Assembly: GCA_015711895.1 (NCBI GenBank)
Contig: JACVJH010000379.1
Span: forward strand, 1 to 11,611
From: Candidatus Solincola tengchongensis
GTDB taxonomy: Bacteria; Actinomycetota; Geothermincolia; Geothermincolales; RBG-13-55-18
Direction: 5' to 3'
Length of the DNA stretch: 11,611 nucleotides
The stretch's first letter is position 1; each line of letters opens with the position of its first letter. Of the stretch, positions 1-6,672 are shown piece by piece. The notes beneath the pieces were generated by a model, which did not search any database, was not told the DNA's origin, and saw only the letters and a list, made by a program, of their open reading frames with translations. The position numbers and the translations under genes were made by a program.

Positions 1-93
1 GCAGGCGACGGGGCGGCGGTTCGGAAAGTCTCGGAGGAGAAAGCCCCTGCAGGACAGCCGGCGAGAGGGAAGGCGGGAAGAGGACCGGCCTGA
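1..93 (+). CDS. possible C-terminal end of an upstream gene (partial)
   Basis: Frame 1 is open from the window edge to a TGA at 91-93, giving 30 residues rich in Ala, Gly, Lys, Arg and Pro, which is the composition of a disordered C-terminal tail. No domain is visible, so no function can be assigned. A terminator hairpin follows 60 bases later, which fits the end of a transcription unit. From general knowledge, PaaK-ACT pairs in anaerobes often follow indolepyruvate:ferredoxin oxidoreductase genes, but nothing in these 30 residues confirms that. Frame 2 is also open, to 208, but it would read through the terminator stem, so frame 1 is preferred. The whole stretch could also be non-coding. Confidence 0.3.
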   Translation, partial: AGDGAAVRKVSEEKAPAGQPARGKAGRGPA

Positions 94-152
94 AGGGCGG
101 TCGGTGAGCTTTGCAGAGGGAAATGAACCGGGCGCGTGCGATGGCGCGATGC

Positions 153-173
153 AAGGCGCGGGAAGCGCCTTTT
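153..173 (+). terminator. rho-independent terminator upstream of paaK
   Basis: A perfect 7-bp stem (AAGGCGC pairing with GCGCCTT) with a 5-base loop (GGGAA) runs into a short T tract at 170-173. It separates whatever lies before the window from the aryl-CoA ligase unit. The T tract is short, so termination may be partial. Confidence 0.55.
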
Positions 174-197
174 CGGGGCCATGGTCCCTCGGCCATC

Positions 198-206
198 TGG
201 TAAAAT
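198..206 (+). promoter_or_regulatory. candidate extended -10 promoter for the paaK unit
   Basis: TGG followed by TAAAAT gives an extended -10 element (TGn then a TATAAT-like hexamer) about 40 bases before the paaK start and just after the terminator hairpin. No good -35 hexamer lies 17 bases upstream, which extended -10 promoters can tolerate. The position is right, but the motif is short, so this is tentative. Confidence 0.4.
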
Positions 207-244
207 AACCCGTAGTCCACGTCAGGAGAAAGAGGGGAGAGGAT

Positions 245-1543
245 ATGGATTACTTCAACCCGGTGGAGGTACTGGAGAGGGAGAGGCTGGAGGAACTCCA
301 GCTGCAGCGCCTCAGGGAGACGGTCGACCGCCTCTACGAGAAGGTGCCCTTCTACAGGAAGAAACTGGATGAAGTCGGATATAGACCCGGGGATATCCGG
401 GACCTTTCCGACCTCAAGAAGCTGCCCTTCACCACCAAGGACGACCTCAGGGAAAACTATCCCTTCGGCCTTTTCGCCGTACCCATGCGGGACATCGTGC
501 GCATCCACGCCTCTTCCGGGACCACCGGTAAGCCCACCGTGGTGGGGTACACGGCCAATGACATAAGGGTGTGGGCCGACCTCGTGGCCCGGACCATAGT
601 GGCCGCCGGGGGGACCCCGGACGACATCGTGCACGTGGCTTACGGCTACGGCCTGTTCACCGGGGGACTCGGGCTGCACTACGGGGCGGAGATGCTGGGA
701 GCCACGGCCCTGCCCATGTCCGGCGGCAATACCAAGCGCCAGATCCGACTTATGGTAGATTTTGGAAGTACAATCCTCTGTTGCACCCCCTCCTATGCCC
801 TGAACATAGCCGAGGTCATGCGGGAGATGGGGGTCACGCGTGACATGATCAAGCTCAAGGCCGGCATCCTGGGGGCGGAGCCCTGGACCGACGAGATGCG
901 TAGACAGATAGAGGAAGAGCTGGGGATATCCGCCCACGACATCTACGGCCTCTCTGAGGTGGTGGGGCCGGGTGTATCCATCGAATGCGGGGAGAAGAAC
1001 GGCCTGCACGTCTTCGAGGATTCCTTCATACCGGAGATAATCGACCCGGACACCGGGGAGAGCCTGCCCCCGGGGCAGAGGGGAGAACTGGTCTTCACCA
1101 ATATCAACAAGGAGGGTCTGGCCCTGCTGCGCTACCGCACCCGGGACATATCCGCTCTGGACGTATCGCCCTGCCCCTGCGGGCGCACGCATATCCGCAT
1201 GAAGAGGATCACCGGGCGCACCGACGACATGCTCATCATCCGGGGGGTCAACGTCTTCCCCTCCCAGGTGGAGGCAGTGCTCATGCAGATACCCGGCATC
1301 AGCCCGCATTACCAGCTGGTGGTCGACCGGGTGGAAAACCTGGATGTGCTGGAGGTCCAGGTGGAGGTCTCTCCGGAGGTCTTCTCGGACGAGATAAAGA
1401 GGCTGGAGGAGCTGGAGCGGCGCATCGCCGACGAGGTCCAGAGCTACCTCGGGTTGAGCGTCAAGGTGAGGCTCATGGAGCCCCGCTCCATCCAGCGCAG
1501 CGAGGGCAAGGCGGTGAGGGTAATCGACCGGCGGAAGATGTAG
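245..1543 (+). CDS. paaK: phenylacetate-CoA ligase family protein (PaaK-type, AMP-forming)
   Basis: This cytoplasmic enzyme should activate phenylacetate or a related aryl acid with ATP and CoA to the aryl-CoA through an acyl-adenylate. The 432 residues match the usual PaaK length. Visible ANL-family motifs are the P-loop SSGTTGKPT (90-98), YGLSE (234-238), the hinge and C-terminal region GRTDDMLIIRG with NVFPSQVE (324-343), and the C-terminal lysine motif EGKAVRV (420-426), where the lysine usually serves adenylation. A CPCGRTH stretch (309-315) is also typical. The ATG follows a GGGGAGAGG-type ribosome site. It lies 12 bases before a tandem-ACT gene, a pairing seen in anaerobes that also carry indolepyruvate ferredoxin oxidoreductase. 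The gene looks complete. The exact substrate (phenylacetate, indoleacetate or another aryl acid) cannot be read from sequence. Confidence 0.93.
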   Translation: MDYFNPVEVLERERLEELQLQRLRETVDRLYEKVPFYRKKLDEVGYRPGDIRDLSDLKKLPFTTKDDLRENYPFGLFAVPMRDIVRIHASSGTTGKPTVVGYTANDIRVWADLVARTIVAAGGTPDDIVHVAYGYGLFTGGLGLHYGAEMLGATALPMSGGNTKRQIRLMVDFGSTILCCTPSYALNIAEVMREMGVTRDMIKLKAGILGAEPWTDEMRRQIEEELGISAHDIYGLSEVVGPGVSIECGEKNGLHVFEDSFIPEIIDPDTGESLPPGQRGELVFTNINKEGLALLRYRTRDISALDVSPCPCGRTHIRMKRITGRTDDMLIIRGVNVFPSQVEAVLMQIPGISPHYQLVVDRVENLDVLEVQVEVSPEVFSDEIKRLEELERRIADEVQSYLGLSVKVRLMEPRSIQRSEGKAVRVIDRRKM

Positions 1544-1548
1544 GAGGT
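1542..1548 (+). promoter_or_regulatory. Shine-Dalgarno site fixing a TTG start
   Basis: AGGAGGT overlaps the paaK stop codon and lies 7 bases before TTG at 1556. This near-perfect spacing supports the TTG as the start of the ACT gene and suggests coupled translation with paaK. Confidence 0.75.
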
Positions 1549-1555
1549 ACCCGGG

Positions 1556-1987
1556 TTGAAGGTTAGGCAGGTTTCCGTTTTCCTGGAGAACAAGTCGGGC
1601 AGGCTTTACGAGGTCTGCAAGTGCCTGGCCGAGGCGGAGGTCAACATCCGGGCTCTGGCCATCGCCGAGACCGCGGATTACGGCGTGCTGAGGCTTATCG
1701 TCAACGATCCGGATAAGGCGGTGAGGGTCCTGACGGAGGAGAACTTCACGGTCAGCGAAACGGAGGTCATAGCCGTGGAGGTCCCCGACCGTCCGGGGGG
1801 GCTGGCCGGTGTCCTGGCACCCCTTTATGACGCCAACGTGAACATCGAGTACCTGTACTGCTTCGTGGAGAAGAGCGGCGAGAGCGCCATCGTGGTCTTC
1901 CGCGTGGAGCAGATAGACAGGGCCATCCAGGCTCTGCAGGGGGGCGGGTTCACGGTGATGCGCGAGGAAGACGTCTATCGCATCTGA
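1556..1987 (+). CDS. tandem ACT domain protein
   Basis: The 143-residue protein consists of two ACT domains, roughly residues 3-70 and 72-143. Each starts with the usual beta strand and a Gly-containing loop before the first helix (KSGRLYEV at 14-21; RPGGLAGV in the second). ACT domains bind small ligands, commonly amino acids, and usually regulate enzymes or transcription; this protein has no catalytic or DNA-binding domain. Next to a PaaK-type ligase it most likely senses an aromatic amino acid or a derived acid and modulates that pathway, which is inference from context. Stand-alone tandem ACT proteins beside paaK are common in anaerobes. The TTG start is supported by the ribosome site at 1542-1548. 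It could equally be a general amino-acid-binding protein. Confidence 0.88.
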   Translation: MKVRQVSVFLENKSGRLYEVCKCLAEAEVNIRALAIAETADYGVLRLIVNDPDKAVRVLTEENFTVSETEVIAVEVPDRPGGLAGVLAPLYDANVNIEYLYCFVEKSGESAIVVFRVEQIDRAIQALQGGGFTVMREEDVYRI

Positions 1988-2002
1988 GCCGGAGGGTGGG
2001 AG

Positions 2003-2422
2003 ATGCCCGTCTATACGACCAGCCTGGAGTTTTCCACCCGGGGAGGGTCGGAGATAATCGACATCACCGGGAGAGTGCAGGAGAGCCTCACCGATTCCCG
2101 GCTCCGCGAGGGGCTGTTCACCGTCTTCGTGCCCGGCTCCACCGGTGGGGTCATCACCCTGGAGTACGAGCCGGGGTTGATGAGGGACCTGGGAGAGGCC
2201 TTCGAGAGGCTGGCGCCGAGCGGCGTGGCCTACCATCACGACCGGACCTGGGGTGACGGCAACGGGCACAGCCATGTCCGGGCTTCACTGGTGGGCCCCT
2301 CCCTGAGCGTGCCCTTCCGGGAAGGGCGGCTCATCCTCGGGACCTGGCAGCAGATCGCCTTCGTGGATTTCGACAACCGGCCCCGGCGCAGGGTGCTCAT
2401 CGTTCAGGTCATAGGAGAGTGA
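2003..2422 (+). CDS. YjbQ / UPF0047 family protein
   Basis: The 139 residues match the whole YjbQ (UPF0047) family, a small cytoplasmic protein often annotated as a secondary thiamine-phosphate synthase enzyme; the physiological role is not firmly established. Recognisable family blocks are GNGHSHVRASLVGPSL (about 90-105), RLILGTWQQIAFVDFD and a C-terminal RRRVLIVQVIGE. The first conserved block, usually HT(S/T)-type with a following Glu, reads GSTGGVITLEYEPG here, so the leading His is Gly while the Glu is kept. The ATG follows GGAGGGTGGGAG. The gene starts 15 bases after the ACT gene, so it is probably cotranscribed, although a functional link to paaK is not evident. The hairpin-like GC-rich sequence after its stop has no T tract. 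Confidence 0.88.
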   Translation: MPVYTTSLEFSTRGGSEIIDITGRVQESLTDSRLREGLFTVFVPGSTGGVITLEYEPGLMRDLGEAFERLAPSGVAYHHDRTWGDGNGHSHVRASLVGPSLSVPFREGRLILGTWQQIAFVDFDNRPRRRVLIVQVIGE

Positions 2423-2468
2423 GTCCCGTCCGCTGCGGGATGGCTTCAGTCGCGGAAAAGAGACGTTC

Positions 2469-2945
2469 ATGGCCGGAACCGCTTCCCGCTTGAAAAAGGT
2501 TCCTTATTGCTTACGCGTCCTCCTTTACTATGTTTTAGTGTTTTTCATCTTCCGCTACCCGGTGTACGGGTACCTGGACAGAAACCTCTCCCGGCAGATA
2601 CTGGGGGTGAGGGACACTTTTCTGGCCACCCTGGTGATCCTGGCCCACCTTCTCCTCTGCTCCATACCCCCTTGGCTCTGGAGCCGACATAGCCTCGGCC
2701 GTACGCTCTCCCGGGGCCTGGAATCATTCGCCTGCTACGCTGCGGTCTTTATGAGCCTGGGTTTTATCTACTCCTTGGCCGAGGAAGGCAGCTGGAAGGC
2801 CTGGTACGGCCTTACTGCGGGGGGGAGTGTATGGGAGCGTCTCCTCACCACCGGCGCTCTTTTCTCGGCCTTCCTGATCTCCGCCTGGTGGGGCGGGAGA
2901 AGGGTCGGGCACCGCCGGAGGGCCAGCCGCGCGAGGAGGAGATGA
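2469..2945 (+). CDS. four-helix integral membrane protein, unknown family
   Basis: I do not recognise this 158-residue protein. It shows four hydrophobic segments suited to membrane helices at about residues 15-33, 49-70, 86-104 and 124-142, a basic N-terminus (SRLKK) and an Arg-rich C-terminal tail (RRVGHRRRASRARRR). By the positive-inside rule both ends would be cytoplasmic. There are no obvious catalytic motifs, and His and Cys residues are scattered. The ATG at 2469 has only a weak GGAAAAGAG-like site upstream. It is the last gene of the plus-strand run and converges on the peptidase homologue on the other strand with a 29-base gap. Coding is supported by the clear membrane pattern and the absence of a better frame, but function is unknown. 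Confidence 0.7.
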   Translation: MAGTASRLKKVPYCLRVLLYYVLVFFIFRYPVYGYLDRNLSRQILGVRDTFLATLVILAHLLLCSIPPWLWSRHSLGRTLSRGLESFACYAAVFMSLGFIYSLAEEGSWKAWYGLTAGGSVWERLLTTGALFSAFLISAWWGGRRVGHRRRASRARRR

Positions 2946-2949
2946 GAAA

Positions 2950-2996
2950 AGGAGGAAGCCCGCCGCCGGGGTATTTACTTTTCTTGTTTTTTGGAA
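2950..2996. terminator. weak bidirectional terminator between convergent genes
   Basis: A CCCG-CCGC-CGGG core can form a short GC stem between the two convergent genes. On the plus strand it is followed by a T-rich run (TATTTACTTTTCTTGTTTTTT, which is split by A, C and G), and on the minus strand by a pyrimidine-rich CTTCCTCCTTTTC. The stem is only 4 bp, so this is a tentative call. Confidence 0.3.
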
Positions 2997-4279
2997 ACCG
3001 GACTGCCAGAGCGCATTTTGGACTTTCCGCGACGTAATCCCCCGTGGTCGGCGGCGTCCACCAGGGCACGGACGAAATCCAGGGCCAGGCGGAGGTTTCG
3101 CGGATCCACGTTCGCCTGGTCGTCTTGTTCCCACCTCCAGTGACGGGGAATGGAAGATTCCTCCCTCCCGGTGACCGTCATGGCCCGGTGACCGCGGGAA
3201 AGGAGCTGGAGGGCCTCACCTGGGTAAAGGCGGTTGGCGGACATTCCCCTGCTGTAGTGCGCATAGGACTCGATTATGCGGTGGGCCAGCCTGAGAAGGC
3301 GCCGGTCGGCGTGGAATCCGGGGAGGGGTCCCTCTTTTGCGTTGCAGGCAGGGAATCCGCGCCCTACCCCCTCCAGGACCAGGAAATAGGCGTCACGCAG
3401 CTCCCGACGGTGACGGCGGACCAGCACGCGGGCTCCCCTGCCATTGGCCTCCGATGCGCCGGTGAAAACGAACCAAAGCTCCGCGGAATGAGGGTGGTGC
3501 CGTGAATAGTTGCGGGCCATCTCCAGGAGAAGGGCCACACCCGAGCCGTTGTGGGTGCCTCCCGGGGAGGGTCGGCAGGAGACTGCCGTGGAAAAAAGTG
3601 CCAGCATGGATAGGAAGGGGACGGTCGAGAAGGCCAGGCCCGTTCGCCAGAGGAATTCCAGCTTCGAGGAATCCATGCTCAGGAGGCGCCCACCGTAAGC
3701 CAGGGTGAAGAGGATGAACAGAACTCCCTGGGCGGCGGCGTCGGCGATCCGGAAAAGACGATAGAGGGAAACCAGACCGGGGCGGTAGTAAAAGGCGCTC
3801 TGCGGGCTGTCCAAGTGGGCCAGGAGCACGAGGCGGACCTCGGGCTCCCTCTCGGGCAAGGACCTAGCCACGACGTTCTCCGAGCGGCCGATGGGACCAA
3901 GCCACGAAAAGGGGTTCCTCCCGTAACGTTCGAGGAGGAAGGAGAGGAACCCGGTGAACACCAGGGCGTAGGAGAGGTGCCCGTTCACCGGGAATAGTAA
4001 AACGCCCACCACTATGAGCAGGCGGGTGAAGGTCTTGGCCCAGGCGGTGGTGACTGGGGTACGGAAACACTCAACCTCAACCCGGTAGCCCAGTTCCTCG
4101 AGCTCTCGCTGTACGTATCGGGCTGCTCTCCTCTCGCCCTTGCTCCCCGGGGGACGGGGCCCGATGTCCGCCGCCAGGTGGCGGGCGGGCCAGGCGACGC
4201 CTTTCTCCCAGCGCCTGGACCTCGATTCCCGAGACGCGTGAACGGTATGCTGGAGAACCCCGTCCTTTTCCTCCACCAC
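2975..4279 (-). CDS. membrane-spanning M28-type metallopeptidase homologue, active site altered
   Basis: The 434-residue protein resembles M28 (Zn-dependent aminopeptidase) proteins: an N-terminal RHLAADIGPRPPGS region (33-45), AHLDSP (154-159), GTHNGSGVALLLEMAR (241-256), FTGASEANG (272-280), VLEGVG (301-306) and a late PRHWRWEQDD (378-387). Compared with classical members such as the Streptomyces griseus enzyme, the first His-x-Asp is kept. The bridging Asp of the DNASG-type motif aligns with His243, the general-base Glu of the EE pair with Ser276, and the Asp of the DMIG-type motif with Glu303; Glu277 and His380 are kept. Four hydrophobic segments (about 84-97, 101-117, 185-200, 212-234) place it in the membrane, the last two lying between metal motifs. 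The start is GTG with a weak ribosome site, so a start further downstream is possible. It stands alone on the minus strand. It may be inactive, use another metal arrangement, or be a diverged active peptidase. Confidence 0.75.
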   Translation of the reverse strand: MVEEKDGVLQHTVHASRESRSRRWEKGVAWPARHLAADIGPRPPGSKGERRAARYVQRELEELGYRVEVECFRTPVTTAWAKTFTRLLIVVGVLLFPVNGHLSYALVFTGFLSFLLERYGRNPFSWLGPIGRSENVVARSLPEREPEVRLVLLAHLDSPQSAFYYRPGLVSLYRLFRIADAAAQGVLFILFTLAYGGRLLSMDSSKLEFLWRTGLAFSTVPFLSMLALFSTAVSCRPSPGGTHNGSGVALLLEMARNYSRHHPHSAELWFVFTGASEANGRGARVLVRRHRRELRDAYFLVLEGVGRGFPACNAKEGPLPGFHADRRLLRLAHRIIESYAHYSRGMSANRLYPGEALQLLSRGHRAMTVTGREESSIPRHWRWEQDDQANVDPRNLRLALDFVRALVDAADHGGLRRGKSKMRSGSPVSKKQEK

Positions 4280-4563
4280 TGATGACCTTCGATTCGGTGA
4301 ACGACGTTCCCGGCGGAGGGCCGGAAAACGCCCATATCCTCCGACGAGTCGTGAACATCATACAATATTTCAACGTCATACAGCGCGTGACCTGCGCCGG
4401 GACGCGGATGAGTCCGTTTTTCGCAGTCATGACCGCATAGGCTACAGGTGATAAGGCCACGCAGAGGGAATAGAATAGTGAAGGACGAGCGGGGAGACCG
4501 ATGGAATGACTGGAATCGGGGATACTGAATACCATCCCCGGAGGAACGGGAGGTGCAGAGGCG
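4280..4563. other. divergent intergenic region, no convincing gene
   Basis: These 284 bases separate the minus-strand peptidase homologue from the plus-strand dxs unit and must hold promoters for both. Only weak elements are visible: a TAGAAT at 4471-4476 as a possible -10 for the plus-strand unit, and an AT-rich patch around 4358-4373 that on the minus strand reads TTGAAA and TATGAT but with only 5 bases between them. No good -35/-10 pair with 16-18 base spacing was found. A plus-strand ATG at 4506 opens the dxs frame early, but its translation is low-complexity Gly/Arg sequence. No RNA gene was recognised. Confidence 0.5.
4548..4553 (+). promoter_or_regulatory. Shine-Dalgarno site for the XseB-like ORF
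   Basis: GGGAGG lies 10 bases before the TTG at 4564 and is the main evidence for that start. No ATG or GTG in this frame lies between the upstream stop (4507-4509) and the TTG. Confidence 0.45.
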
Positions 4564-4722
4564 TTGGCGGAAGAACCCGATTTCTCGAGCCGCCTGAGAA
4601 GGAGAAGGGAGAAGCTGGAAGCCATGGACCGCGAGGAAGACGGAGAGGCGGCCTTGGACCTACTGGAGAGGGCCGTAGAGGCAGCGGAGAGTCTGGGCTC
4701 GGAGCTGGAGGGGGAGAAGTGA
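4564..4722 (+). CDS. small helical protein, possibly a diverged exonuclease VII small subunit
   Basis: This 52-residue frame starts at TTG and ends in TGA at 4720-4722, overlapping the dxs GTG start in a GTGA. It is highly charged and predicted to be helical. The stretch ALDLLERAVEAAESLGSEL lines up by eye with the XseB pattern LELYEEGVxLAKxCExxL. XseB joins XseA in exonuclease VII, which trims single-stranded DNA. Supporting context: xseB often lies just before ispA and dxs in bacteria. Against it: the usual ESGELPLEE segment is not clear, the protein is shorter than typical XseB (60-80 residues), and no xseA is next to it. The overlap suggests translational coupling to dxs. It may instead be an unrelated small protein or a regulatory upstream ORF. 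Confidence 0.4.
   Translation: MAEEPDFSSRLRRRREKLEAMDREEDGEAALDLLERAVEAAESLGSELEGEK
4707..4711 (+). promoter_or_regulatory. Shine-Dalgarno site fixing the dxs GTG start
   Basis: GGAGG, inside a longer GGAGGGGGAG, lies 7 bases before GTG at 4719. This supports the GTG over the in-frame ATG at 4506, which would add 71 low-complexity residues not found in the family. Confidence 0.7.
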
Positions 4723-6605
4723 AATCCACACCCTTGCTGGACTCCCTGTCCGGGCCGTCGGACCTAAAGGCGCTCGACTACCGCGAACTGGAGATCCTGG
4801 CGGAGGAGATAAGGTCGGTCATCGTGGAGACCACCGCCCGGTGTGGGGGCCACCTGGCGCCCAGCCTGGGGGTGGTGGAGCTGACCCTGGCCCTGCACCG
4901 GGTCTTTGACAGCCCCCGGGACCGCATAATCTGGGATGTTGGGCACCAGAGCTACGCTCACAAGCTGGTGACCGGGAGACGGGAGTCCTTCCGGAATCTG
5001 AGGTGCCGGGGCGGCTGCAGCGGGTTCACCCGAAGGGACGAGAGCCCTCACGACGTGGTGGATGCCGGGCATGCCAGCACGGCCATCAGCTACGCCCTGG
5101 GCCTTGCCGTGGCCAGGGACCTCAACGGCGAGGATTATGAAGTGGTGGCGGTGATCGGGGACGGAGCCCTCACCGGAGGTCTGGCTTACGAGGCACTAAA
5201 CCAGGCCGGAGCCCTGAAGAAGCACCTGATAATCGTGCTCAACGACAACGGGATGTCCATCTCCCGCAATGTCGGTGCCATGTCCACCTATCTCACCCAG
5301 TTGCGCCTGAACCCGCGCTACGTCCGGGTAAAGGGCGGGATCAAGGAGCTTATCGAGAGCGTGCCCGTGGTCGGAGCGCCCACCGACCGCCTTATCCATT
5401 CCCTGAAGGAAAGGGTCAAGAACTTCCTCATCCCCGAGTTCATCTTCGAGGAGCTGGGGATAAAGTATGTTGGTGTGGTCGACGGTCACGACATACGTGC
5501 CATGGAGAAAGACCTGGCCCTGGCCCGCGGGGTGGAGGGGCCGGTCCTCATCCACGTGGTCACTCGCAAGGGTAGGGGATACCCTCCCGCGGAGAGGGAG
5601 CCGGACCTCTACCACGGCGTCGGCCCTTTCGAGGCGGAAACGGGGAGGATCAAAGGAGGTGGGGGAAAGCCCACCTTCACGGAGGTCTTCGGCAAAGTGA
5701 TGTGCGATATGGCCCGGGCGGAACCCCGCCTGGTGGCCATAACCGCGGCCATGAAACTGGGCACCGGCCTGGACGACTTCGCCGCCCTCTATCCCAGCCG
5801 CTTCTTCGACGTGGGCATCGCCGAGCAACACGCGGTGACCCTGGCGGCCGGGTTGGCCCTGGGGGGGTACCGTCCGGTGGTCTCCATATACTCCACCTTC
5901 CTCCAAAGGGCCTTCGACCAGCTGGTGCAGGAGGTTTGCCTACAGAACCTCCCGGTGATCTTCACCCTCGACCGCTCCGGTCTGGTGGGAGAGGACGGGC
6001 CGACCCACCACGGGGCTTTCGACCTCTCCTACCTGCGCCTCCTTCCCAACATGACGGTTATGGCTCCCGGTGACCAGGAAGAACTGCGGGACATGATGTG
6101 GGCTGCCCTGGAGATGGAAGGCCCGGTGGCCATCCGTTACCCCCGGGGGAGCGGTAGATCGGAGCGGGTGGACCCCAGGCCGAGACCCCTGCAGCTCGGG
6201 CGCGCCCAGGTGGTCCGCGAGGGAGAGGGCGAGGTGAGCATCATTGCCGTGGGGCGCATGGTGGGGATTGCCCTGGAGGCGTCGGAGATCCTCTCCCGTG
6301 GAGGGGTGGAGGCGGAGGTGGTGAACGCCCGTTTCGTAAAGCCCCTGGACGAGGAGATGCTCAGGGAGCGGGCAAGGAAGCGCCGTCTGCTGGTCACCCT
6401 GGAAGAGAACGTGCTCACCGGAGGGTTTGGGGAGGCGGTCGCCGCACTGCTCAAGGAGGAGAAGACCGACTGTCTGCTGGTGCGCTTGGGATTGCCGGAC
6501 CGCTTCGTGGAACACGGAAAGGTGGAAGAACTCTTCTCCGCCCTGGGACTGGACGCCACCTCGGTGGCCGGCGAGGTGATGTGCGCCCTGGGCGGAAGGG
6601 GATGA
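4719..6605 (+). CDS. dxs: 1-deoxy-D-xylulose-5-phosphate synthase
   Basis: The enzyme condenses pyruvate and glyceraldehyde 3-phosphate, with thiamine diphosphate, to DXP, the first step of the MEP isoprenoid pathway and also a precursor for thiamine and pyridoxal in many bacteria. The 628 residues match family length. Visible are the active-site His45 in GGHLAPSLG, DVGHQSYAHK (73-82), DAGHAS (115-120), the ThDP motif GDGALTGG (147-154) closing with NDN (175-177), Glu369 in GIAEQHA (the cofactor-activating Glu), SGLVGEDGPTHHG, and the transketolase C-terminal domain with LEENVLTGGFGEAV. Start GTG 4719 is chosen because family homology begins directly after it and a ribosome site is in place. 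It overlaps the XseB-like ORF and is followed 67 bases later by tlyA. The gene appears intact. Confidence 0.97.
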   Translation: MKSTPLLDSLSGPSDLKALDYRELEILAEEIRSVIVETTARCGGHLAPSLGVVELTLALHRVFDSPRDRIIWDVGHQSYAHKLVTGRRESFRNLRCRGGCSGFTRRDESPHDVVDAGHASTAISYALGLAVARDLNGEDYEVVAVIGDGALTGGLAYEALNQAGALKKHLIIVLNDNGMSISRNVGAMSTYLTQLRLNPRYVRVKGGIKELIESVPVVGAPTDRLIHSLKERVKNFLIPEFIFEELGIKYVGVVDGHDIRAMEKDLALARGVEGPVLIHVVTRKGRGYPPAEREPDLYHGVGPFEAETGRIKGGGGKPTFTEVFGKVMCDMARAEPRLVAITAAMKLGTGLDDFAALYPSRFFDVGIAEQHAVTLAAGLALGGYRPVVSIYSTFLQRAFDQLVQEVCLQNLPVIFTLDRSGLVGEDGPTHHGAFDLSYLRLLPNMTVMAPGDQEELRDMMWAALEMEGPVAIRYPRGSGRSERVDPRPRPLQLGRAQVVREGEGEVSIIAVGRMVGIALEASEILSRGGVEAEVVNARFVKPLDEEMLRERARKRRLLVTLEENVLTGGFGEAVAALLKEEKTDCLLVRLGLPDRFVEHGKVEELFSALGLDATSVAGEVMCALGGRG

Positions 6606-6672
6606 GCTGGGCCTGCAGCGACCGCGCTCTGTCCTACCTGGCATATTCCCGGATTTCTCGGGGATACGGTGA

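Noticed and set aside
94..208. Continuation of an upstream CDS in frame 2 to the TAA at 206-208
   Set aside because: It would read through the terminator stem and into the candidate -10 element, and its translation is Arg-rich without any domain.
2427..2447. GC-rich inverted repeat TCCCG...CGGGA after the YjbQ gene
   Set aside because: The stem is only 5 bp and is not followed by a T tract, so it is not supported as a terminator.
4506..4718. N-terminal extension of dxs from ATG 4506
   Set aside because: The extra 71 residues are Gly/Arg low-complexity sequence, not part of the DXS family, and they overlap the XseB-like frame. GTG 4719 has its own ribosome site.
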